64,000 nucleotides of DNA. Source: Planctomycetota bacterium (GTDB lineage: Bacteria > Planctomycetota > UBA8108 > UBA1146). The translations under genes and the position numbers were made by a program. Under the pieces are notes generated by a model that had not been told where the DNA came from, searched no databases, and saw only the letters and a program-made list of their open reading frames with translations. The stretch lies in assembly GCA_018694835.1 (NCBI GenBank), contig JABHOG010000004.1, positions 17,216 to 81,215 of the forward strand. Reading direction: 5' to 3'. Below, piece after piece: positions 1 to 8,262 of the stretch (the stretch's first letter is position 1; each line of letters starts with the position of its first letter).

Positions 1-596
1 ATCCCCTGCAGGATCGGGTGCCCGCTGGCCTCCTCGACGATGATACCGCTGCTACTTTGCCAGCCATGGCCTCCATGATGATCGATCCAGGTCTCGCCCA
101 TCACCTGGCGTCCAAACCCGCCATCCCACTGACCATTTCGCCACGACCAGCGGTGGTATTCCCGGTCACCAGGGATATCAAAAGCGTGAGTGGATGTCCT
201 TAGTCCGATCACCGGTTTGCCCGATTGGACATGATCGACGAAGTGCTTCATCTGTGAGTCGGGTAGGTTTCGGAAGCGAGTGAAGAGCACCACCAGGTCT
301 GCCTCATCGATCGCTTCCATGCCGGGGATGTTGTCGTTGACCTGGGGATCGATGCAGCCGGTTTCAGGGTCGATCGAGAAGAGCACGGTGCAGCGAAAGC
401 CGTGGTGCTTGGCGAGGATCTGGGCCATCTGGGGCATCCCTTGTTCGGAGCGGTACTCCTCGTCCCCGGTGATGAATACGATGTGCTTTCCCACTCCCGG
501 TCCCTTGGCACCATCAAAGGTGAGCCAGGAATCTGAATCGTCCATGGTTGGGACAGAGGCGGCCAAAACGGTTGTCAATACCAGCAGGATATTCAT
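1..596 (-). CDS. ThuA-like domain protein, C-terminus truncated by window edge
   Basis: Manual reverse translation from ATG at 596: MNILLVLTTVLAASVPTMDDSDSWLTFDGAKGPGVGKHIVFITGDEEYRSEQGMPQMAQILAKHHGFRCTVLFSID...MKHFVDHVQSGKPVIGLRTSTHAF; open to the window start, so absent from the ORF track. Signal peptide plus ThuA/GATase1-like pattern. Confidence 0.75.
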   Translation of the reverse strand, partial: MNILLVLTTVLAASVPTMDDSDSWLTFDGAKGPGVGKHIVFITGDEEYRSEQGMPQMAQILAKHHGFRCTVLFSIDPETGCIDPQVNDNIPGMEAIDEADLVVLFTRFRNLPDSQMKHFVDHVQSGKPVIGLRTSTHAFDIPGDREYHRWSWRNGQWDGGFGRQVMGETWIDHHGGHGWQSSSGIIVEEASGHPILQG

Positions 597-828
597 CAGT
601 ACTCCTTTAACGAATGCTCGGTCGGTTCCAAGCAGCCAAGTTGATTTCACCGCACAGGATAGCCCATCCTCGGCTGGGAAGGGACATGGTTGATGTGATC
701 GATGTCCTCGATCAGACTGGCCGATCCTCGCTCCCGCCTGCGAGATTGGGTTCTTTTGTTTTGCCCCGTCATGTGATTGCCCGGATCTGCCGGGTTGGTT
801 TCCGGCATCGCCGATTCAGGAGGAAGAT

Positions 829-3800
829 ATGTCTCGTTTGTTCTTAGCACTTTTCTTGGTGCTCATTTTTCCCCAACTTTCAAGCGCTCAGGAGACCGGA
901 CAGAAGTGGTCCTATCCCTACGGAGAAGGAAGGGCTTCCCTGGTTCAGGTGGAGGGGATCATCGCCGTCAAGATGATCGACGGGCTCGAAGATGAACTGG
1001 CTTCTCTGCGGGCCGAACTGCGATCGATCCGAGGTGTCGGCAAGGTGAGTGAGAAGAACCTGCAGGAATACCCGGGTCTGTGGTATCTCCCTCTCGAGAA
1101 GCGTGTCGATGCGAGAATGCAGCAACAGATTCTCGCACAACTAGCGAGCGCCACTGTTGTGGAGTTTGCCGGCCCGGTTCTGGGCTACCAGGAAGCGGTC
1201 ATGATTCCGCGTCCGGAAGTCATCGTGACCTTCGATGGCTCCGCCGATGATGAAGAGATTCGAAATGTGATCCGCCAGTCTGGATTGCGATTTCTCAAGG
1301 AGTTTCCGGCCATCGACCCGACCTACATGCTCGGCTTCGAGGGGCCCACATCGATCGGTTTTGAAATCGCAGATGCCTTGACGGAACTGGAAGAAGTCTG
1401 GGTGGCAGAGCCCAATTTCATCCACGATTTGCCAGAGATGGCGACTCCCAACGATCCACTCTTTCCAGATCAGTGGGACATGCAGAATACCGGACAAACC
1501 GGCGGCACCATCGGAGCGGACATGAAAGCCGCAGCAGCATGGGACATCTCGACCGGTTCATCGAGCATAGTGGTGGCAGTCATCGACGAAGGGGTCGATG
1601 TGAATCATGCCGACCTGCAAGCCAACATGGTGGCTGGCTACGATGCGGTCACCGCTGATCCCACACCGGGAGGGATCCCCGGAAATGCCAATTCCACCGA
1701 CGGCCATGGAACCTGCTGCGCAGGGATCATTGCAGCGGTGGGGAACAACGGGATCGGCGTAGCGGGTGTCACATGGAACAGCAAGATCATGCCGGTGCGT
1801 ATCGGATTCGGAAATTACTGGACTCAAACCGATTGGCTCGTCGATGGACTGACCTGGCCGGTCGATCATGGAGCGGACGTGCTCTCCAACAGCTGGGGAG
1901 GAGGATCGGCCAGTTCCGCCATCCAGAATGCGATCGCCTACGGAAACACCAACGGAAGAGGCGGACTGGGGTGCCCGGTTTTCTTCGCTTCCGGTAATGA
2001 CAACTCAGCGGTTTCCTATCCTGCTCTCTATCCGGAGTCTATTGCCGTGGGTGCTTCCAGCCCCTGCGATGAACGCAAGAGTCCATCGTCGTGCGATGGA
2101 GAAACCTGGTGGGGGAGCAACTACGGATCGTCTCTCGACTTTGTTGCGCCGGGTCCGTTGACGACAACAGTCGACATCTCCGGCAGCGGTGGTTACTCCT
2201 CGACCGACTACACCTCCAGTTTCAACGGAACATCTTCGGCCACACCTCACGCTGCGGGTGCCGGAGCACTGTTGCTGGCGGTGGCTCCGGGCTTGACCCA
2301 CGATCAGGTTCGAACTTACATGCGACAGACCGCCGACGACCAGGTCGGGCCGCCCTCCGAAGATACGGCGGGTTTTGATAACTACATGGGATACGGACGG
2401 ATCAACTGCGAGACTTTGCTGCTGACGGTGGCGAGTTCGGTGGCGGCACCGACCAATCTCAGTTGCAGCAGCTCGGGTGCTGACGCCCTCCTCTCCTGGA
2501 CCAATGGCGAGAGTTATTCACAGGTGCAGGTGAGCCGGGGGGGAAGCGTGATCGCCACTCTGTCCGGTTCTGCCACCTCTTACACCGATTCCTCTGCGGG
2601 TGTCGGGAATGTCTCCTACGGTGTTCGTGGACTGGTCGGATCGGACCAGAGTCCTCAGGCCAGTTGCTCCATTTTCCTCACGGGAGGTGCCACTGATCTG
2701 GTCTGGGCGCCATCTGCTGCGGGTGGAGCGGTGGCGGGAGGCAGCGCCATCTCGGCGGCACTCACCGCCAATGGGCGTTCGCCGCTGGTGGTCACCACCC
2801 TCGATGCGGTCGCCAGCCTCGATGCTTTCGAGACGGTCTGGGTCAACCTGGGGATTTACCCCTCGGGGCATGTGCTCTCCGCTGCAGAAGGCACCACTCT
2901 CGATACCTACCTGACCAACGGTGTCGGGGGGTCCTTCCTTTACATGGAGGGAGGAGATACCTGGGCCTATGACTCGGCGACCTCGGTTCATTCTCGCTTT
3001 GGAATCAGCGGTCTGTCGGATGGAACCGGTGACCTCTCCACCGTCAACGGAGCCGCGGGTACCGGCTGTAGCCTTGCAGGTAGCAGCTGGAGTTACACCG
3101 GTGAGAACAGTTGGATCGACCACCTTGGAACCACCGGAAGTGCAGTGGTTACCCTGACCAATCCGACCGCTGCTTATGATGTCGGGGTCTTCAATGATGC
3201 GGGCGCCTATCGCACCTTTGGAACATCCTTTGAGATCGGTGGGCTGGTCGATGGCGCATCGACTCGGGCAGATCTGGTCGGCGCGATCCTCAATTGCTTC
3301 ACCGGGTCACCCCCGCCGCCTCCTCCAGCACCGGTGGCAGACTTCGTTGCATCGCCGACCAGTGGTGAAGCGCCGGTCGCGGTCTCCTTCAGCAATTCAT
3401 CGACCGGAAATATCACCGGGTACTCGTGGAACTTCGGCGATGGTGGTAGTTCGACGGCGCAAAATCCGTCTCACACCTACACCAGTGCCGGCACCTACTC
3501 CGTGACCTTGACGGCGACTGGACCGGGGGGCTCTGACACGGCGAGCTGTTCTTCATGCATCGTCGTCACCGATCCTCCACCGCCACCTCCAGTGGCTGGC
3601 TTCACCCCCGATTCAGCGGGTGGAGAAACGCCGATCGCGGTGTCCTTCAGCAATTCGTCGACCGGCGACATCACCGGTTACTCGTGGAACTTTGGCGATG
3701 GTGGCAGTTCGACGGCGGTGAATCCGTCCCACACCTACACCAGTGCAGGAACCTACACCGTGATCTTGACGGCGACCGGCCCGGGTGGCTCTGACACGGC

Positions 3801-5433
3801 GACTTGTACTTCATGCATCGTCGTCACCGACCCACCACCGCCACCACCAGTGGCTGGTTTCACGCCCGGTTCCGCCGGTGGTGAAGCCCCGGTGACCGTC
3901 TCCTTCAGTAATTCATCGACCGGCGACATCAGCGGATACGCATGGGACTTCGGTGATGGAGGCAACTCGACTGCACAGAATCCATCTCACACCTACACCA
4001 CTGCCGGCACGTACAGCGTGACGTTGACGGTGACTGGCCCGGGTGGCTCTGACACGGCCAGTTGTGGCTCTTGCATCGTGGTGACCGATCCACCGCCACC
4101 GCCCCCAACCGCTCCGGTGGCTGGTTTCACCGCCGATTCATCCGGTGGCGAGGCTCCGGTGACCGTCTCCTTCAGCAATTCTTCGACCGGAGATATCACC
4201 GGGTACTCGTGGAACTTCGGCGATGGCGGCAGTTCGACGGCACAAAACCCGTCTCACACCTACAACAGTGCCGGCACCTACTCCGTGAGCTTGACGGCGA
4301 CCGGTCCGGGGGGCTCCGACACGGCGGTTTGCAGCTCGTGCATCGTAGTGACCGATCCACCGCCACCGCCTCCACCAACGCCGGTGGCGGGTTTCATCCC
4401 GAATTCATCCGGTGGCGAGGCTCCGGTGACCGTCTCCTTCAGCAACTCGTCGATCGGCGACATCACCGGGTACTCGTGGAACTTCGGCGATGGCGGCAGT
4501 TCGACGGCACAGAACCCGTCCCACACCTACAGCAGTGCCGGTACCTACACCGTGACGTTGACGGCGACCGGCCCGGGAGGTTCTGATACGGCAACTTGTG
4601 GATCATGTATCGTCGTGACCGATCCGCCGCCGCCACCGCCACCGCCTCCATCCACCTCCCTCTACTACATCTCGTTCCTGTCGACCACCACGGTCCCTGG
4701 GCTGGGAAATGTCCGGGATGAAGATATCGTGACCTACGATCCGGCGACCGATTCCTGGGACTGGTATCTGGACGGCAGCGATGTGGGGATCGGTGGTACC
4801 GACATCAATGCTCTCAGTGTTCTTGCCGATGGCAGTGTGCTGGTTTCCTTCAACTCCGGTTCATTTTCATTGCCGGGTCTCACTGGTGGACCCTCCGGAA
4901 CCACGGTGGAAGACAGCGATCTGGTGCTGTTCACGCCGACCACCACCGGCTCCAGCAGTGCGGGCTCCTGGTCCTTCTATCTCGATGGATCGGACTGTGC
5001 GCTCACGACCAACGGCGAAGATATCGATGGGGTTTGTTATCTGGATGATGGCACCTTGCTGATATCGACGCTGGGAACGGCTCGTGGCGGTGGGCCGACC
5101 AACCGCGATGAAGATGTGATGTTATTCACCCCCACATCCGTCGGCTCTGCCAGCGGCGGATCCTGGACCACCTTCTTCGATGGAAGCGATGTCGGATTCT
5201 CCAACAGCGGTGGTGAAGATCTCAATGCCATCAGTCTCGATTTCGATGGGTCCGTGCTCTTCTCGACCCAGGGCACATACTCCGCCTCGGGATCATCCGG
5301 TGCCGACGAGGATGTTTCGCGCTTCACCGGTAGTTTTGGCAGTTCTACATCGGGAATCGCAGAACTGATTTTCGACATGAGTGCCCTCGGCATCTCAACC
5401 AGCGCAGATATCGACGGAATTTCGATCCGCTGA
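829..5433 (+). CDS. Secreted S8 (subtilisin-like) serine peptidase with five PKD domains and a C-terminal acidic repeat region
   Basis: 1534 aa; signal peptide; catalytic motifs VAVIDEGVDVNHADL, GHGTCCAGI, NGTSSATPHAAG; five PKD units (SFSNSSTGxITGYSWNFGDGGSSTAxNPSHTYxSAGTY) joined by poly-Pro linkers; RBS aggagg upstream. Confidence 0.93.
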   Translation: MSRLFLALFLVLIFPQLSSAQETGQKWSYPYGEGRASLVQVEGIIAVKMIDGLEDELASLRAELRSIRGVGKVSEKNLQEYPGLWYLPLEKRVDARMQQQILAQLASATVVEFAGPVLGYQEAVMIPRPEVIVTFDGSADDEEIRNVIRQSGLRFLKEFPAIDPTYMLGFEGPTSIGFEIADALTELEEVWVAEPNFIHDLPEMATPNDPLFPDQWDMQNTGQTGGTIGADMKAAAAWDISTGSSSIVVAVIDEGVDVNHADLQANMVAGYDAVTADPTPGGIPGNANSTDGHGTCCAGIIAAVGNNGIGVAGVTWNSKIMPVRIGFGNYWTQTDWLVDGLTWPVDHGADVLSNSWGGGSASSAIQNAIAYGNTNGRGGLGCPVFFASGNDNSAVSYPALYPESIAVGASSPCDERKSPSSCDGETWWGSNYGSSLDFVAPGPLTTTVDISGSGGYSSTDYTSSFNGTSSATPHAAGAGALLLAVAPGLTHDQVRTYMRQTADDQVGPPSEDTAGFDNYMGYGRINCETLLLTVASSVAAPTNLSCSSSGADALLSWTNGESYSQVQVSRGGSVIATLSGSATSYTDSSAGVGNVSYGVRGLVGSDQSPQASCSIFLTGGATDLVWAPSAAGGAVAGGSAISAALTANGRSPLVVTTLDAVASLDAFETVWVNLGIYPSGHVLSAAEGTTLDTYLTNGVGGSFLYMEGGDTWAYDSATSVHSRFGISGLSDGTGDLSTVNGAAGTGCSLAGSSWSYTGENSWIDHLGTTGSAVVTLTNPTAAYDVGVFNDAGAYRTFGTSFEIGGLVDGASTRADLVGAILNCFTGSPPPPPPAPVADFVASPTSGEAPVAVSFSNSSTGNITGYSWNFGDGGSSTAQNPSHTYTSAGTYSVTLTATGPGGSDTASCSSCIVVTDPPPPPPVAGFTPDSAGGETPIAVSFSNSSTGDITGYSWNFGDGGSSTAVNPSHTYTSAGTYTVILTATGPGGSDTATCTSCIVVTDPPPPPPVAGFTPGSAGGEAPVTVSFSNSSTGDISGYAWDFGDGGNSTAQNPSHTYTTAGTYSVTLTVTGPGGSDTASCGSCIVVTDPPPPPPTAPVAGFTADSSGGEAPVTVSFSNSSTGDITGYSWNFGDGGSSTAQNPSHTYNSAGTYSVSLTATGPGGSDTAVCSSCIVVTDPPPPPPPTPVAGFIPNSSGGEAPVTVSFSNSSIGDITGYSWNFGDGGSSTAQNPSHTYSSAGTYTVTLTATGPGGSDTATCGSCIVVTDPPPPPPPPPSTSLYYISFLSTTTVPGLGNVRDEDIVTYDPATDSWDWYLDGSDVGIGGTDINALSVLADGSVLVSFNSGSFSLPGLTGGPSGTTVEDSDLVLFTPTTTGSSSAGSWSFYLDGSDCALTTNGEDIDGVCYLDDGTLLISTLGTARGGGPTNRDEDVMLFTPTSVGSASGGSWTTFFDGSDVGFSNSGGEDLNAISLDFDGSVLFSTQGTYSASGSSGADEDVSRFTGSFGSSTSGIAELIFDMSALGISTSADIDGISIR
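3331..4650 (+). repeat. Five in-frame tandem PKD-domain repeats with poly-proline linkers
   Basis: About 255-bp units with high nucleotide identity within the subtilase gene. Confidence 0.9.
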
Positions 5434-5459
5434 TATCGACTCGACGGTAACGTTGGATT

Positions 5460-5494
5460 GCGGCCCCGCTGTGGACACAGCGGGGCCGCTTTTT
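5460..5494 (+). terminator. Rho-independent terminator after the subtilase gene
   Basis: GCGGCCCCGCTGTG-GA-CACAGCGGGGCCGC stem-loop followed by TTTTT. Confidence 0.93.
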
Positions 5495-5562
5495 CATCAT
5501 TGGGGGTTCTGTTTTTTGCTTAAACTGGTGTCGTTTTCATCGCGCGGGGATAGCCTCAGGGG

Positions 5563-6351
5563 GTGTGCTGGATGAGGAAATTGGCAGATAGGATGGGTCC
5601 GATGAAATCCGCTTCAAGTGAAGGTCAACTTTCCGATGATGGCGATGCTGATCTACTACTGAAGTGGTTCGAGAATCACGGTGAAGATCGAACTGAACTT
5701 GCGGGCGAGATCCTCATGTCTGCCGGAGAAACCCCGCGCTGGATGGCCAGGATCGACAGCGGAATCGCCGCTGTTCTCGATGGCGACGGAGCCGAATCGC
5801 ATACGCTCACCGTCGGTGACCTCTTCGGAGAACTGGGGCTGGTGGGGAAGCGAGTTCGTACGGCAACAGTCCAGGCAGTTTGTCAGGTCTCCTTGAAGGT
5901 GCTCTCCTATCCGACGATCGATCGCCTTCGTGGTGAGAGCCTGGAGCAGCGCAGTTCATTTGACCAAACTCTCTCGGAGTTGATCGCATCTCGGGTACCC
6001 GGTCCACTCGGGCCCGATGGTGGTTGGATCGCTCTGGTCGCACACGATCAGAAAAAGGACCAGCTGGAGAAGTTGGTCTGTCAATACCAGCAGACTCTCT
6101 CGAGTTACAAGATCGTCACCACCAGGACCACCGGTTCGAGGCTGTCGTCGCAGTGTCAGTTGCCGGTGCGGAAGTTGGTCTGTTCCGGACCTCTCGGGGG
6201 AGACCTGGAGATCGGTGCGATGGCCGCTCGTGGTCCACTGGAAGCGGTGATCTTTCTGCGCGACGGGCTCTTCAGTCATGCCCATGGATCGGACATCGAT
6301 GCTCTGGTCCGGGCTTGTGAGATCGCTGAAGTCCCCTGTGCGACCAACTGA
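5563..6351 (+). CDS. Cyclic-nucleotide-binding domain / methylglyoxal synthase fusion protein
   Basis: N-terminal CAP_ED-like GDLFGELGLVGKRVRTATVQA; C-terminal MgsA-like IALVAHDQKKDQLE...TTG...SGPLGGDLEIGAMAARGPLEAVIFLRDGLFSHAHGSDIDALVRACEIAEVPCATN. Exact start uncertain (GTG 5563 or a downstream ATG). Confidence 0.85.
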   Translation: MCWMRKLADRMGPMKSASSEGQLSDDGDADLLLKWFENHGEDRTELAGEILMSAGETPRWMARIDSGIAAVLDGDGAESHTLTVGDLFGELGLVGKRVRTATVQAVCQVSLKVLSYPTIDRLRGESLEQRSSFDQTLSELIASRVPGPLGPDGGWIALVAHDQKKDQLEKLVCQYQQTLSSYKIVTTRTTGSRLSSQCQLPVRKLVCSGPLGGDLEIGAMAARGPLEAVIFLRDGLFSHAHGSDIDALVRACEIAEVPCATN

Positions 6352-6501
6352 GCTACCGCCCAGATGGTCCTCCAGTCGCTGCCAAACGGCAACTCTGAGG
6401 GATCCTCGCCTTGTTGAAGTTACCGGTTCCAGATACCTTGGTGAAGGTTGCGGCTCCGGGTTCGGAGTCACCATGAGCCACTATCCTGGAAGAGGAGCCT
6501 G

Positions 6502-8262
6502 ATGAAGACGGGAATCGAGGTCAAGGATCCGATCACGACCGGAATTCTCGATCGCCTGATGGACCAGCCTGCTCCGTTCCTCGAGGTACTCCATGCGATC
6601 CAGGATCACCACGGATATCTGTCAGAACCCGCACTACGCCTGGTCGCCGAGCGATTCAAGATCCCCATCAGCGAGCTCTACGGCACCGTGACCTTCTACC
6701 ACTTCTTCCAGCTGGAGCCGAAACCACTGCCCGATATCCGCATCTGCGAGAACTCGGCTTGCTGTCTTCACGATCTGGATGCCATCTCCAAGGAGGTGGT
6801 CGATGCCGATCTGGGAGTCGCTCATTCGGGACAGATTGAGAAGATCTCCTGTCCGGGACGATGTGATATGCCGGTTCCAATCCTGATCGGGGAGAAGTTT
6901 TTCCATCATGCCCGGGCCGGTGCCATCGACAACATGACTGCAGCGACGATGCCTCTTCCGCCGGAAACAGGACTGGAAGAGTGCATCTTCAGAGACATCC
7001 GGGATGGAATCGGCTCCCTCGAAGGCGCGCGAGCTCACGGAGCCTGGCAGAGCCCCAAACTGGCGGCCTCCGATCCTCAAGAGGTGCTTTCGCAGTTGAA
7101 GGAGAGTGGCCTGACCGGCAGAGGCGGAGCAGGGTTTCCCACCGGAATCAAGTGGGAGGCGGTTCGTAACGAGAGCCGTGGACCCAAGTACATCGTATGC
7201 AATGCAGATGAGAGTGAGGTGGGTTGCTTCAAGGACCGCCTCCTGATGGCGCACAGTCCCCATGCCATGCTCGAGGGAATGGCCTGCGCAGGTCTGGTGA
7301 CCGGTGCCGAGATCGGCATCGTCTACCTCCGTTGGGAATACCCGGAGATCCTCGAATCGCTGCAGGTCGCTATCGATGAAGCGACCGAGGCGGGCTTACT
7401 CGGAGAAGATGCCTGTGGAACCGGCAGGCCCTTTCGGATTGTCATCCGACGGGGAGCCGGAGCCTACATCTGTGGTGAAGAGACCTCGCTGTTGAACTCG
7501 CTGGAGGGGAAGCATCCGTTCCCCAGGGAAAAACCACCTTTTCCCACCACTCATGGACTGTTCGATTTACCGACGGTGGTCAATAACGTCGAGACCTTCT
7601 GCGCAGTCCCGGCGATTCTTGAAAAGGGTGGAGCGTGGTTCAACGGCCTCGGGCTGGGGGATCATGCCGGAACCCGTGTCTTCAGCGTTTCAGGAGACAT
7701 TTCCCGCCCCGGAAATTACGAGGTTCCTATCGGCACCTCACTGCGACAACTGCTGGAAACTCATGCTGGGGGTACACCCGATGGAAAAACGATCCAGGGT
7801 GTGACGATGGCGGGAATCAGTGGTGGATTCGTTGGAGCCGTAGATCTTGATGTGGCCCTCGATCCAGCATCGCTCACCGATCTGGGAGCGATGCTCGGAG
7901 CGGGCGGAATCATCGTGCACGATGAGACACGATGCATGATCCAGGCCGCTCGCGAGAGTATGCACTTCCTCGCACAGGAATCTTGCGGGAAGTGTTTTCC
8001 CTGTCGGATCGGAACCGTACGAGTCACCGAGTTGCTCGACGAGTTGATCGCGCACTCCTCCGGGAGTTCGGAGATTCGGAGCCATCCACTCGAAGAACTG
8101 GCGGATCTGGAAGATGTTCTGGGAGAAACAAGCGCCTGCGGACTGGGGCTGGCTGCCCCCTTCATCACCAGAACGATGAAGAAGTACTGGCCGGATGTCG
8201 TGCAATCCTACATCGATGGACAGCGAGCCACTAAACCGGCAAAAGGAGATTCAATTGAGTGA
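6502..8262 (+). CDS. NuoE-NuoF-type fused diaphorase subunit of NAD-dependent formate dehydrogenase
   Basis: N-terminal NuoE thioredoxin-like 2Fe-2S region (LYGTVTFYHFF, CENSACCL, CPGRCDMPVP), then NuoF FMN/NAD region (GRGGAGFPTGIKWE, GAGAYICGEETSLLNSLEG, ESCGKCFPCRIG). ATG 6502 preceded by gaagaggagcc. Confidence 0.92.
   Translation: MKTGIEVKDPITTGILDRLMDQPAPFLEVLHAIQDHHGYLSEPALRLVAERFKIPISELYGTVTFYHFFQLEPKPLPDIRICENSACCLHDLDAISKEVVDADLGVAHSGQIEKISCPGRCDMPVPILIGEKFFHHARAGAIDNMTAATMPLPPETGLEECIFRDIRDGIGSLEGARAHGAWQSPKLAASDPQEVLSQLKESGLTGRGGAGFPTGIKWEAVRNESRGPKYIVCNADESEVGCFKDRLLMAHSPHAMLEGMACAGLVTGAEIGIVYLRWEYPEILESLQVAIDEATEAGLLGEDACGTGRPFRIVIRRGAGAYICGEETSLLNSLEGKHPFPREKPPFPTTHGLFDLPTVVNNVETFCAVPAILEKGGAWFNGLGLGDHAGTRVFSVSGDISRPGNYEVPIGTSLRQLLETHAGGTPDGKTIQGVTMAGISGGFVGAVDLDVALDPASLTDLGAMLGAGGIIVHDETRCMIQAARESMHFLAQESCGKCFPCRIGTVRVTELLDELIAHSSGSSEIRSHPLEELADLEDVLGETSACGLGLAAPFITRTMKKYWPDVVQSYIDGQRATKPAKGDSIE

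Noticed and set aside
2518-3123. Long antisense ORFs (e.g. 2518-3123 -, 19661-20782 -, 34365-35543 -, 38331-39203 -, 53118-53906 +, 12174-13028 -)
   Set aside because: They lie fully opposite recognisable genes and have low-complexity or unfamiliar translations; typical shadow ORFs of GC-rich coding DNA.
3331-4650. Regular repeat array resembling a CRISPR or tandem element
   Set aside because: Units are in-frame PKD domains within a protein; no short repeat/spacer pattern.
6372-6390. Sigma54-like ATGGTCCTCCAGTCGCT upstream of the FDH genes
   Set aside because: GG-N10-GC spacing is present, but -24 (TGGTC) and -12 (TCGC) are poor matches.
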